From the NCBI GenBank assembly GCA_037951165.1, contig JBBDHG010000126.1:2199001-2263000 (forward strand): DNA of 64,000 nt. The letters run 5' to 3'. The first letter of the stretch is position 1. Each line of letters opens with the position of its first letter. The position numbers were made by a program, and so were the translations under genes. Under the pieces are notes generated by a model that saw only the letters and a list, made by a program, of their open reading frames with translations, was not told the DNA's origin and did not search any database. Of this stretch, positions 34,301 through 45,829 are shown piece by piece. This DNA comes from Lophius americanus. Its lineage: Eukaryota; Chordata; Actinopteri; Lophiiformes; Lophiidae.

Positions 34301-37300
34301 AGAGGTATCAGACGTACTCTCGGTCCCACAGCAGCAGCCATATCATGTTCAGGACCATGCTGGACAGCCAGCAAAAATAGAAGGCGTAGGGAAGCAGACA
34401 CTGAGCCCAGGATCTGTTCACAGAAAGACAAATATCAGTTTCATTCCATGTTGACTGAGACGGACAAAATCTGCACCAGTAGATATTTAATTATGTCGGC
34501 TTACCCCCTGCAGACAAATGAAGTGATGTATATGACCATGAGAGTGAGCCAGGTATAGATGACCCCCCAGATAGAGAAGGTCCAGCCGGCTGGAGTGATG
34601 CCTGTCTCATAGCGGGCCGATACGTTTCCAGTAGAGACATGGAATGGACCTGAAAACGACAAGTGGTCAGCGATGTTGTTGGACACGTTGTGGATACTCG
34701 CTCAGCTCTCCAGAAGATGAGGTCATAAAATCATCAGAGTGGTGCTGTACAGATTGATACTACAATATGGACACTTCTGATCTCAGCTTTTCTCTTCCAG
34801 AATCGATTTTCATATAAAAATATTGATATTTACACTCAGTAATCAGTGGGAAAAGTGTCTTTTTATTCTCTCCAGGGACACAATCAACGGAATCCAGTAC
34901 CAGCCGGGACCACTTATCTCGGCCACGACAGTCACGTTTTTCGGATTCATCGGATTTATTCAGTCATTCAGGTACTTTTGAAGAAAGACAACAGGTTGGA
35001 CTTTTTCTTCAGCTGATGAACAGCTTTGATGACTTCAATGGATTTTCATGTATGTTCAATAGCGGCTATTATTATTATTATGATATAAGATATATATTTG
35101 TGATTCAGCATATGATCATTCTAGGATTGTGAGTCCTTGATGGTTTCAGTCTGTGTCTTTAACCGCTTTATTCCACTGGATAAATGTTGTCCCCATTAAT
35201 ATGAGGTGGTTAGTCGGACAACAGACTGCAAACGTTGTGTCTCAGTGAAGTAACTTGAAGACAGCTTAACTGCAGGAGTGAAGCGCTGTCGGTCCAGGCC
35301 CGTCGCTGAGCTGATGTAATTATAGATATCATTAGCGACAGCCTACTTTATTTCCTTTTTCTGAAAACCTCAAGCTTATGTACAAAGTATCGATATCTGA
35401 TCGGTATGGAAGATGCTATACTGTGTTTTACTTTGTATCGGATCAGAAAGAAGATCAGTGAAATCACACACCACCACTCATCAGCAAAGCCGGTTCTGTC
35501 CAGTGAGGAGAACTGGAGTCGTTGGTGGAGGATACTGAGGAAACTACTCAGTATTATGAACAATGCCTCTCACCCCCTGCATGCCCTCCTGGAATCCTAT
35601 CAGAACACCTTCAGTGGAACATTAGAGCACAGAACGCCACAGCAATTCTTTTTTTACCAATGACCAGTAACCTGCATGACTCCTCCCCCTTTCCGTTGGA
35701 GGGACAGCTCATCCTATCAGACATTCACATGTATTATCATATGCAAGATTACCTTACTGTAATCAACCTTACTGTAATCAATCTTACTGTAATCAACCTT
35801 ACTGTAATCAACCTTACTGCAATCTACCAAACTATCAGGTACGATAGTCATTATCATTATCACGGTGTTACTCTTCGGCTCTGGTTCTCATTTACTTGAC
35901 ATACACTTTAGTTTTTATATTATCAATTGAATGTAATATTCTGTTGTTTATTTACTTGAGCTAAGGACATTATGTTTTTTCCTTTGTTTGTCTGTTAGTT
36001 AGCAAATTTACAAAAAAACTAATGGACATATTTAGATAAAATTTTACTCAGAGGTAGATTTTAGCATGTCCTAGAGATGATTACATTTTAGTGACCTTTT
36101 GACATAATTTCATAATAACGTACTCTTAACAATTGGAAAATTTGGCACAATGTCTACCTTGGGTAATGTTGTGCCTAGGCGGACGTTTGCGTTCCCTGGC
36201 TGCTTTTCTAGTTTGTAACTGTAGTTTTGGAACAATGTTGGGCACAAGTATTTCCTTCAGTATCAAAAATGTTTATTTTATGCTCAAGGGGGAACTGCTC
36301 GGTCTATGTTCAATAAAATAGTTAAGTCTGGTCTTTGGAAAAGTAATTTTATAGGACTTTGGTTGTGATTTGGCACGGTGAAAATAAAAATTAACTTTGC
36401 CACAGAAAAGGACACTATTATATCTGAATAGAGGAATCCTCTGAGGACAATAAAATTCTCTTAATAAGTTAGAGAGAATTGTTGCTCCTTTCCAATCATA
36501 AATTGATGTTGAGCTCTGGTATGTAACTGTAACTGCAGCCTCCTCAGCATTAATGCTGAATGGATGATAGCCTTGTCTGGTGAACCAGGCAGTTCACAAT
36601 CCCAATCTCCAGCGCTGCATTAGCTTTTTATTAAAGAAAATTTTAACACTTAGACTTTGAATAATGTGAAATGCAAATAAACTATTATTAGAGAAATCGA
36701 ACTGGCTTACTGTGATAAATAGACTACCGTAGCTTTTCATTGGCTAATTTTCATGCAGTGAAGTAGCTTGATCCATCATCATGTTCAAATCAGGGCTCGT
36801 CTAGGATCAATAGTGAATTTTAATTATAATAGTCTGAAAACAGTTGCTGATAAATACAAGATAAATCTCCTTCAGTTGATTCATATACAGCCATTTTGGA
36901 CTAATTCCGACTAACGGCTGAGAAATTATGCTTCAACGGGCTTTACAGTCTCTACATGATGCAACATCTTCTGATGTACATCCATGTGACAACTAGAACG
37001 GGCTAAAGCTTTTACCAAACTTATTAAGTTGTTTATTAATGCCTTTCCTGTATACACTTTTTATTTTTTCATTCATAGTTGTTAAAAAGAAGGTATCATT
37101 GTGCCTCATGTTGCACTTGAACATAACATTTAAGAACTGATCATTTTATCTACATATTTTTCATCTTGAATTAAGTTTTCATTCAAGACTAAAGGCAGGG
37201 CATCATTGCTTTGAGCAATAATATCACACATTCCTTTTTGCAATAAATGGTTAATGGATCTTTTTTTCTGATCTGAAATATCCTCCAATCCAAATCCAAA

Positions 37301-39675
37301 TCCAAAACCGTGATGGGTTTCGTGATCCGCTGCACCTCTTTTATTTTCCAGTAATGTATTAGCCAACCCTCCAGCAAACTAATATGTAAAGTAAGCAGGT
37401 TAGAAATTTGGGTAACAGCCTAAATTCAGTTGAACAACAGTCTGAGAGTAAACATTGAATTTAAATGGGATAAAAGAAACTCAAGGCTCATTCTGTGGTT
37501 GGGATTTCATTCAGACAAGTTTCTCAGGGGTGTATCTCATAATTGTTCATTTTTTAGGCAAAAAAATAACTTATTTCTCTAAATTTAACAAATGGTAGGG
37601 ATCTTCAGTATTTAATGCTTGTTTTATAAGATGATACCACTGTTTTAATCACGTGCAATCGATGATATTTCCTCTGTTTAAGTAAGAGTTCATGTGTAGC
37701 AGAGAAAAAGTCAAATAAAGGAATCTCGTTCTTCTCGTTCACGACTGCATATAGAATAGCAGAACAATAAACTGCAGGTTTTAGAAGAATTAAAAAAATT
37801 CCCTGAGCCACACCTAAACATAGACATATACACGTATCAGCCATAACATTATAACCACAAGTCTAATATTTAGATCTGGAGAATTTGGGGGCCAAGTCAA
37901 CACTTTGAACCCGTTGTTGTGGTCCTTTAAGCCTTCCTGAACTTTATGTGTCATGGTTTCATGGAGCATTATCCAGCTGGAAGAGGCTACTGCCATAAGG
38001 GAGTACCGTTTCCATGAAGGGCTTACTTGGTCTATGACGGTTATTAGTTATGTGGTACATGTCAAAATATCATCCACATTGATGGCAGGACCCCAAGTTT
38101 TCCAGCACCTAACTTACACTAACATAGTGATAGTGCATCCTGATGCTATCACTAGCCAAGGTGAGAGATGTACACACAACCAGCTCTATTGCACAAAAAA
38201 GAAAATGTGACTCATCCGACCAGGCCACCTACTTCTGTTGCTCTATGGTCCTTTTCTGTGGCCGATGTGCCCGTTTTAGATGCTTCCAGCAGAAAAGATG
38301 AGTCAGCATGGACACGCAGCCCCATATGCAACAGGCTTCAATACACTGTGTTCTGACATCTTTCCTTCAGAACCAGCATTAAGTTTATCTGCACTATGGG
38401 CTACAGTAGCTGTTTTGTGGGATAAGATAACACGGGCTGGACTTCACTCCCAAAGTACATCTTTCTCTTCCTTAGACCAAATTGGTGTGTCCTAACAACT
38501 GCAGAAATGGAACACCAAGCAGCAATTTGGTCGGATCCAGATGCTTGTCCATTTTTCCTGCTTTCAACACATCAGCTTCAGAACAATATATTCAATTGCA
38601 GCCTAATATATTCCACCGACTAATAGGTAACCAGATAATGAATGTTATTCACTTCACTTGTGTGTGGTTCTACTGTTATGGCTGATTGGCTGAGGCTTAT
38701 GAAGTGGGACATCTACAGTGACCAGTGTTTAGACTGAAAAATAAAATTGCAGTTTTAGTGGAGTAAAAAGTAAAATAGTAATCTTAAATGGAAACTAAAA
38801 TCCAAAAAGGCTAACAAGTGTATAAAAAAGAGTTAATCATTTTGAAAAATAATGTTAAAAAAAGGAAAAATGTTGTTTATATGAATAAATATGTGCCAGT
38901 ACAGAAAGAGAACAGCAAAAATAATGGAAGGATCCCACCCAAGTGAGAGTGGGAGTGGAAATGTATGCCACACCCTGACTATGGAATAGCTTTTTGTCCC
39001 TGAAAAGACACTTTTTCCATCATTACCTAACGGCGACTTTACCCATACTACTATTGCTTTGCCATTACACAACCTTCAACTGAGTCTGATTGGCTTATCC
39101 TGACATCGACCGTAATTCTAACCAATCATCGGCATTAACTGCAAAAGGTTATGACTATACCACCAATCAGAGGCAGTGTAGGGCGGGTTATGCCTTCACC
39201 GTAGTAGAATACAAACTATAGTTACAAGTAACACAAATTAGCTAGTATGTTATGGATTGGACGAATTAACCATTTCGCACACATGGAAAACACTACAATA
39301 CATTGAATTTACGGTATGGTTTTTACAGTCAAATATGCTTACGTAGATAAACAGGATAATGGAAAAGATCCCTCATTGTTTTCGGAGCACAATGAGTTCC
39401 ATCACTACTGAGAGGCTCGTTTACAGTCAGACCGATTCATAGCTACTAAAATAACAGCTGTTAATATTAGATATGGTTACAACTGCACTTAAATGTCACC
39501 AAATAGTGTGGTCCTATTTGAGAGTTGTCAAGAAAACCGACCCTAAACATTTTTAAAGAGTTATTTTTGACTCACCTCTTCCCGCTCCGGCCAAAGCGTT
39601 AACTACTATTACGGCGATATAAACCGCCGCACATAAAATAATCAAACAAATTCGAGGCAAACTGTTTTCCTTCAT
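31376..39675 (-). CDS. TspO/MBR-like (tryptophan-rich sensory protein-like) multi-pass membrane protein
   Basis: Seven exons on the minus strand: 39675-39576, 34649-34505, 34413-34318, 33403-33259, 33179-33034, 31865-31726 and 31524-31376, totalling 921 nt for 306 residues. All introns are GT-AG and all phases close. About eight membrane segments are visible: residues roughly 6-28, 57-79, 85-108, 114-140, 163-188, 192-214, 220-238 and 258-280. Two stretches, VNALAGAGRG and ITPAGWTFSIWGVIYTW, resemble the N-terminal signature of bacterial tryptophan-rich sensory (TspO/MBR) proteins, where FTPAGYTFSIWGLIY is common. The protein is about twice the length of a classical TspO and has many tryptophans in its helices. 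Ligand, membrane and role are unknown. The C-tail (KYYRRPLDSL to KFKIFS) is basic and probably cytosolic. I do not know an established gene symbol. Confidence 0.85.
33665..33708. repeat. Perfect 17-bp inverted repeat with 10-nt loop
   Basis: Arms are 33665-33681 (GATGTGCATCTATTCCT) and 33692-33708, with the loop between. Two further GC pairs form if one A is bulged. It lies in the intron between exons 3 and 4 of the TspO-like gene. No known element was recognised around it. Confidence 0.8.
35405..35665 (+). mobile_element. Possible LINE C-terminal remnant
   Basis: The plus-strand frame reads SIMNNASHPLHALLESYQNT, similar to the C-terminal end of some fish non-LTR retroelement proteins. It is short and isolated. 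The assignment is tentative. Confidence 0.3.
35749..35829. repeat. 15-bp tandem repeat, about five copies
   Basis: The unit 'ttactgtaatcaacc' is repeated with one or two changes; the last copy is 'ttactgcaatctacc'. As the unit is a multiple of three it creates an open frame repeating LTVIN, but there is no other sign of coding. Confidence 0.85.
35985..36150 (+). repeat. Copy of the 'gtttgtctgttagttagca' fish repeat
   Basis: It begins 'gtttgtctgttagttagcaa' and continues with 'cagaggtagattttagcatg', 'tcctagagatgattacattt' and 'gtgaccttttgacataattt'. It matches the copy at 29255-29560. Confidence 0.5.
37836..38695 (-). mobile_element. Near full-length dead Tc1-like element (family A)
   Basis: The ends 'tcagccataacattataacc' (left) and 'actgttatggctgattgg' (right) form inverted termini about 850 bp apart. 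The plus strand reads antisense transposase ('ggagaatttgggggccaagt', 'aacactttgaacccgttgt', 'gggagtaccgtttccatgaa', 'gactcatccgaccaggcc'). Stops and indels destroy the frame. It is shorter than an autonomous copy. Confidence 0.75.
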
Positions 39676-39778
39676 TGTGAAGAATTTTCTGTTTCGTGTT
39701 GAGATTTGACAGTCCGCCGTCGGTTTTGAGGCTGTCAGGGCGGACAAACACAAACACACGTTGACCCGATGACGCGTT

Positions 39779-39784
39779 CACGTG
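39779..39784. promoter_or_regulatory. Canonical E-box CACGTG upstream of the TspO-like gene
   Basis: The palindromic CACGTG lies about 104 bp upstream of the ATG at 39675, in a CpG-containing segment ('gatgacgcgttcacgtgc'). It suits bHLH-ZIP factors such as USF, MITF/TFEB or MYC. Function is inferred from motif and position only. Confidence 0.4.
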
Positions 39785-40244
39785 CTACATGGAAACGCCC
39801 TCATTATTGGAAAAGTTAAAAAGTCGCTGCAGGTCGCGGCTTTCACCGGTAATCAGCATTTCTACGGATAAGGTTAAACGTGTCTGGACATCTTTATGCT
39901 TAAGATAGAGGCAGTTTAAGTGATTTTATCAATTTCAGATGAGGTTTAAATTTAGACTTTCATGAGTCATAGAGTATTTCCTCTAAAGGGAAACACCCTG
40001 AACTAACATTATAATTAAATATATCTCTGTACATGCAGAAAACCAAAGCTCCAGGAATCCATGAATATGACTCATGTAGAAGAAATCTACGCAGCCAACG
40101 CACTGTTACATGAGTAAAACAAAGAAATATGTTAGGTTTCCTAAACGGTGTACACAGATTAGTAATCTCAAATTCAGCTGGGGGTTTCTGTGTGGAGTTT
40201 TGTGCATGTTTTCCAATTGTCTGCATGTGTGTTTTTCTCTCTGG

Positions 40245-40440
40245 GTACTGTACTGGGTAGTTTAGTTTAACTGGTCACATTAAATTGCTGGTGGTTGTGA
40301 ATCTGTGTGAGAATGGTGTCTGTCTCACTGTGTTCTGTCCAGTGGGTACTAAGCCCCTCTCCAAATGCCTGCTGGGATAGGCTCCAGCCCCCTGCGTCTC
40401 AGAAAAGGATTATCACTTGAAGAAAATGGATGGATAGATG
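40245..40440 (+). repeat. SINE/LINE-type repeat with ATGG tail
   Basis: It contains 'gctgggataggctccagccc' and 'gaaaatggatggatagatg', the hallmark 3' segment of a very common fish retroposed repeat. The left boundary is approximate. Confidence 0.65.
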
Positions 40441-40469
40441 TTTGAGAACATTAGCAAATATAATCATAC

Positions 40470-40560
40470 AAGTAAATGTCATATTGCATTGTGCACTTAG
40501 TTCTCTGCATTTGACCCATCTCTGAGGAGCAGTGGGCAGGCACTCTAGACAAACACACAT
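40470..40560 (+). repeat. Short repeat ('gacccatctctgaggagcag' type)
   Basis: The phrase 'ccatctctgaggagcagtgg' is shared with 58355-58525, where it reads 'ccatccctgaggagcagtgg'. It probably derives from a retroposed repeat. The class is uncertain. Confidence 0.45.
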
Positions 40561-40644
40561 TCTAATAGATGGTAGATATAAAAAAGCACACAAATATTTT
40601 TGTAAAAACGTTTTACACACAACAACCAAGTCCTTCATATTGCC

Positions 40645-41215
40645 TTGTATTTTGTATGTCCCAATTTTGCCATCAGAACTGCTCTGGCTTGCAAGGTCTG
40701 GACTCCAGTAGACCTCTGAAGGTGAGCTGTGGTATCTTGCACCAAGACCTTAGCAGCAGATCCTTTAAGTCCTGAAAGTTGAGAAGTGGGGCCTCCATGG
40801 ATCGGACTTGTAAGTCCAACATTTCCCACAGATGATGGATTTGACTGAGATCTGGAGAAGTCAACACCTTGTCACTGGTTCACCATTTGTCCTTCCTCAG
40901 GTCACTTTGGTAGGTAGAATAGAATAGCTTTATTATTATTGCTTTAAAAACAACGAAACACCGTTTGGCAGCTCTAGTTTATGTGCTAACCACCGCAGAC
41001 CAGGAAAACTCAACATTACCTACAGCTCTGGAAATGCTCTGGCCCAGTTATCTAGCTCTCTATCTGTTCCTTTTCAAAGTCAGATCCTTATGCTGCTTTC
41101 AACTCATCAACTTAAAAACAAAACATTCACTTGCTACCTATTATAGGCCTATCCCACAAACTGAGATGTTAACAATGTTATTCACTTCATCAGTCGGTCA
41201 CAATGTTATGGCTAA
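40645..41215 (-). mobile_element. Tc1-like element fragment (family A), antisense, internally disrupted
   Basis: The plus strand reads 'gctctggcttgcaaggtctg', 'cctctgaaggtgagctgtgg', 'gggcctccatggatcggact' and 'gactgagatctggagaagtc'. It is interrupted by an AATAG/TTTATT segment near 40915, and the right end is 'cacaatgttatggctaatgg'. Coding capacity is lost. Confidence 0.65.
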
Positions 41216-41279
41216 TGGCGTAGGTCCTAAATGTTTCAAATGTTAATGAATTCCTAATATTTTCGGGGTTTGCTATGAT

Positions 41280-41535
41280 ATACTATGCTATGCCCTCCCT
41301 GACCATCTCAGGGCTCTGCAGACAACTGACATATTTAAAAAAGGACTTAAACTTTCCTTTTTAGCAGAACCTATATCTTTAATTAACATTGCTGCTTTTT
41401 GGTCATGTTTTTATATAGCTATTATTTCATTTTTTATTGATGCTTTTATCTGCTTTTACTTTGTAGAACTTTGAGATTTAAGTACGTTATAAATGAAATG
41501 TATTATTTTATTATTATTATTATTATTATTATTAC
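41280..41535 (+). mobile_element. L2-type LINE 3' end with (ATT)n tail
   Basis: It starts 'atgctatgccctccctgacc' (decayed C-terminal coding), passes through a short 3'UTR, and ends 'gagatttaagtacgttataa' followed by an ATT repeat. It closely matches, in opposite orientation, the element at 63530-64000. Confidence 0.75.
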
Positions 41536-42436
41536 ATATTTCAGCTCATTGTGCATATTTTAAACCCATTTTATCGTCTAAACAAGGATAATCTAGAATG
41601 TCAACTAAATATTCAAATCAATCAGTGTTTTTCGTTTTTGTTTATCGTTCACCGTTATACAAAGTTTTTAAAAGTTTAGAAGTTTTAGAAGTGTAAAGTT
41701 ATTGTAATATATAATATTCTATGGTAGTTCGAAGACATGGATATTAATCTCCTAATAGATGATATGACTACAACCTGATGAGGTGAAGCTACTAGAACCT
41801 GAAGACCTGCCATCTAACTGGAAAGTGACAGATTTGCTTGAAACCTTTATCAGAGATAAACATCGGATGTGAGAACAGATGATTTTTCCAGTAGAACAGG
41901 GAATAGTTCTGGATGGGTCTGGGTAGAATGATAAAAATAATCCAAACTCAGGCATGTGAATAGGAATGCATTTTGACTCACATATAAAAGTGGTTTGGTG
42001 TTTTACTATTAATATCATATAAAATGTTCAAAATATTTTGAAATGTAAGTACAAGGAAACATAAACTGCATTATAGTTTTGGCCACTTGGGGGCAGCAGA
42101 GAAAAGCGAAACAGCTCAATGGACACTTCTAAAGTTGTTTAAGATTCGATATAAGTCAACCATAAAAAAAAACAAAGTATATCTGTAAGGAAGATCATTA
42201 GGACTAGGACTATGATTTTGCAGAAACTGTGTATGTGTGTGAAAGAGAATTCAAAATTCAAAACAAAAGATACAGGACAAATTGTTTGTTCCTGCCTGTG
42301 TGATTGAATGCCTGACTGTGAAGATAAACAAAGGATTAATCATCATTAATATTCTTGGCAGAATAAATTAACATTCATACAACATTTAAACGATTTAATA
42401 CATGTTATATAATGATATCATAATAATCATATATAT

Positions 42437-42441
42437 CAGAT

Positions 42442-42489
<48 letters not shown>

Positions 42490-42500
42490 ATATATATATA
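42437..42500. repeat. (TA)n microsatellite
   Basis: A long, nearly pure TA run with one TTT interruption. It is self-complementary and prone to cruciform formation and length change. Confidence 0.9.
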
Positions 42501-42849
42501 CACAAACCTTTTGGATATATATCCGTCTATGTATTTGTTATTCTGTATTTGTATTTGTAAGAATTCTACCGAGTCTGGTGACGGTCCGCCTACCTGTTGC
42601 TGCAAGTGTAGCATCACCCGGAGACTTCTGTATCTGTTTGTTTCATTGTTGATGTGAGTTTGTTTATTCGTCTTGTTCATCACTGCCCCCGTGACACTTT
42701 CACCAAAAGCCGTTGTTGAACACTTTCTGTGTTTAAAAGCTTTTTTCTCTGCATCATTTCCATGAACATAACGGCTAAAAATGTCCTCTGTGCGTCTCGT
42801 CCATGGCTAACGGCTAATAACGGGCTAGTCTCCACGACTGGCATGTCGG

Positions 42850-44293
42850 ATGTTGGATGATGAATTATTCAGTCACCCAACTGATGAAATACAATAACTA
42901 CAACACTCCGTTGTGCATATCGGTTATTAAACAACTTGGACTCCTTCACCGGTTCACAGAAGTTGCCGTTCTAAGTTTGTTTAGTCCCGCTCCGATAACT
43001 CCATTCCGTCCTTTTAGTCTGACGTGCGCACCGTCGCGTCTCAGACGCGTCATCAGAACGCTGTTGCTCTTCCCACTAGTGGCACTGGAGTTTCCTCCAT
43101 AGAGTTACTCACTGTGCTGGTTAGAAAACGTGGAGTGGATTTCAGCCTTCTTCGGCCAATACAGAGACTCAGTGCTCCATCTAGTATTAAAATCAAACTC
43201 TTTAATACATAATCTCTCAGAAACAAATCCTGCCTCATACATGACCACATCCTGGAGAAGTGTCTGGATGTTATGTGCCTTACAGAAACCTGGCAACAAC
43301 CAGATGATTTTTCTGTCCTGAATGAGACCTGTCCCGCCGGTTACTGTTACCTCCAGAAAGCCCGCAGCACTGGTGGTGGTGGTGGTCTGTCTGTCATCTA
43401 CCGCAGTGATTTGGACTTGTCTCCACTGCCGTTGCCAGAGATCTCTTCTTTTGAATGCCTGGCATTTAATTGTAAACCCCCTTTCTCCATGACCATACTT
43501 CTAATCTACCGGCCACCCAAACAAAACCCAGCCTTCATCTCTGAGATGTACAACCTTTTGTCGACATTTTGCACAACCTCTGGCAATATTTTAGTTCTTG
43601 GAGATATGAACATTCATGTCGACTCCCCTGCATGTCATTTTGCATCCAAATTTCTCCAACTACTGTATTGTTTTAATCTCAGGCAACTTGTCGATGTCCC
43701 CACCCTCACTATGGGGCACACTCTGGATCTTGTCATCACTGACTCTGCTCCTCTCAGCAATCTTCTTGTGTACGATCTGGGTGTGTCCGACCACAAGGCC
43801 GTCTCCATGGAATTGTCACTTGTGTCACCCCTCACCAAGCCCAAACATCAAATCTACTTCAGGAATTTGAAAAACATCAACCCAGAAACCATGACAGTCC
43901 ACCTCCAGCATCTTCTTTCTGCCAACTTTGTATCAGCCAACGACTCAGTAGATTTCTACAAGAAATCCCTGAGTAGCATCCTGGATCGTCATGCCCCTGT
44001 AAAAACTAGAACAGTCACCTTCTCCCGTTCAGCCCCCTGGTTCACCAGCAAGCTACGGAAGATGAAGGCAGCTGGGCGAGTCCTTGAGCGGCGTTACAAG
44101 GCTTTCAGGTCTCACTGTCCACAAGCTAGCCTTTCGGAAACACCAAAAGTTCTACTCAAAGTCCCTTAGAGAGGCTCGGACACTGTTCTACTCCAACATC
44201 ATCAAAACCAGTCCTGGAAATGTTAAGCAGCTGTTTTCCACTATCAATCATCTTCTTAAACCACAAACGGTCGGTCCGCACCTAAACCTCTAA
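42850..44293 (+). mobile_element. 5' half of an L2-type LINE (endonuclease region)
   Basis: A plus-strand frame runs from about 43024 with one in-frame TAA at 43210-43212, then stays open to 44169. It encodes an APE-type endonuclease: LTETW (43276-43290), LVLGDMNIHVD, and SDHKAV near the end of the domain. A frameshift near 44110-44130 moves the frame to one that continues to 44293 (REARTLFYSNIIK, KQLFSTINHLLK). The reverse transcriptase and 3' end are absent. Retaining a 5' half while losing the 3' half is opposite to usual LINE truncation. Confidence 0.8.
43273..44169 (+). pseudogene. L2-type LINE endonuclease reading frame (298 codons from the first Met)
   Basis: This is the longest uninterrupted frame in the window and is purely retroelement-derived. 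Endonuclease motifs in order: the catalytic glutamate in LTETW near residue 5, a GGGGGLSVIYR strand, LLIYRPPKQNP, LGDMNIHVDS with the catalytic D and N, HTLDLVITD, and the C-terminal SDHKAVSMEL carrying the catalytic D-H pair. The region ahead of the Met is in the same frame back to the stop at 43210, so the Met is not the original start. No reverse transcriptase follows, so it cannot be an active element. Nothing indicates host exaptation such as splice sites or a promoter. Confidence 0.75.
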
Positions 44294-45829
44294 GTCATTC
44301 CTCTACCCTGAGATGTTCCACATATACTGTAGATTCATTCATTCAACTTTTGAAAGGATTCAAAGAAAAAAAAAGAGTTGAGAAACAAACAAAACAAAAT
44401 AAATGGATAAAAATATACTAAACAAAGAGAGAGGAAGAGAGAAAAAAACTGTAGCAAGTTGAGGGGGAGCTTCTTTTTTTTTTTTTTTTTACCAGTTTAT
44501 CCAAAATCCATCCTTTGTAGATATGATGTCTGGTCTATGGAGTCTTCTATATTTAAGCCATTTTTCCTACTATGAGATGAGAATTGTTTCAATTTGGGAT
44601 TAATGGATGCTGTCATCTTCTCCATTCTGTAAATGTCCATTTGTCCAAGTTTTTAGCAGATACCACCAGTGTGTTCTTTCAATTTTTTTTTTTTTTAATC
44701 TTTTTGTCCATTTCTGTAAGACCAAAATAAATGGTTCCGACATCTGTGAAAATTCAGAAGTGTCTTGCGGGCCTCATGTATCTAACTCTAGTAGTCATTA
44801 ATAGTTGGACACTACCCAGGAATGTGGAAGTGGTTTGCCTTTTGGTTTCCGTTATTTCTGTAGTTAGCAGGTGATAACTATGATTACGGGAAGGTGTTCT
44901 AAAATATGTCAAGTGTTTACCACCCACACTCCATCCATTCCTGTGAACTGTTACATTTCCACCTCCAGTTTATTGGCCATTTAAAACTCTTTCCATCTTA
45001 CACATTGCCTTCCACTTTGTTAGTGTTATTTTCATTCTTCTTTTATTTATTAGTCTCTCTCCTCCCATGCTAATGCTCAGCTATTTTTCTGTCTGCTGTT
45101 TGCTGGGCTCATTAGATTTTATTTTTCCTTTGTGAAACAGATGCTCACTCATGCTGGAGACTCAGTCCCTGAGAGTTTAAGAACTCTTAAGAGCTCAGGG
45201 GAGATGTTTTATGAAGCCTGTTTCTAAGGGTCAAGTGCAGCATTAACTATTTCCTTTTTTGTAACATCATAAACTTGCACCCTTTCCTTTGAAAATGAGG
45301 AAACAAGAATGCGCACACACACACAGGAGTTAAGTGATGCTGTGGTCTGCAGCTGTTGACAAACTGACGAACCCTCCAGCATCCCCACCGCCTGATCTTT
45401 CAGAGGAGCAGACAAACCATCAGTGCCTTCATATCAGAAACATTCTTCGACACATAATAAGTAAGCATTGATGATGCCATTAACCATAAATCCTGCGGGA
45501 TCTAACATCCTCCATCTGCTGCCTTGATGATGATGATGTCTGCAGTTCTGTTTGAAGAACTGCTCTAATGGTATTCCAACAGGCCTACTGCGGAGTTATC
45601 ACACAGTTTTTCTTAGATCCACAGCAAACGCCATAGTAAGGATCAATTACAGGCTGATTTTAAAAGGAATTTCTTTCATTTCAAACAGTTCCAACACTTT
45701 AGTTGTCCCAGTGATTGATTTGATTTTCTACTGAGTAAATTCACTCTCACTACAGAAGTGACACTGCACTTTTTAAAAACTAAGCCCACGATGTTGTTCC
45801 CGACAGCAATATAAATGATTGCTATATAT

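Larger units (their letters stand above)
34650..39575 (-). other. Intron 1 of the TspO-like gene (4.9 kb)
   Basis: The donor is AGAG|gtgagtc at 39575 and the acceptor gttttcag ends at 34650. It contains a possible LINE remnant (35405-35665), a 15-bp tandem repeat (35749-35829), a fish repeat (35985-36150) and a full-length dead Tc1-like element (37836-38695). No extra exon was seen. Confidence 0.7.

Noticed and set aside
39080..39195. Cluster of CCAAT-like boxes ('ctgattggct', 'aaccaatcat', 'caccaatcag')
   Set aside because: It lies about 500 bp inside intron 1 of the TspO-like gene rather than upstream of its start, and similar blocks occur in transposon ends nearby. Regulatory function is not supported.
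43273..44169. The 298-codon endonuclease frame as a domesticated host gene
   Set aside because: It is continuous with LINE sequence on both sides, has an upstream nonsense codon and a downstream frameshift, and shows no splice sites or promoter.
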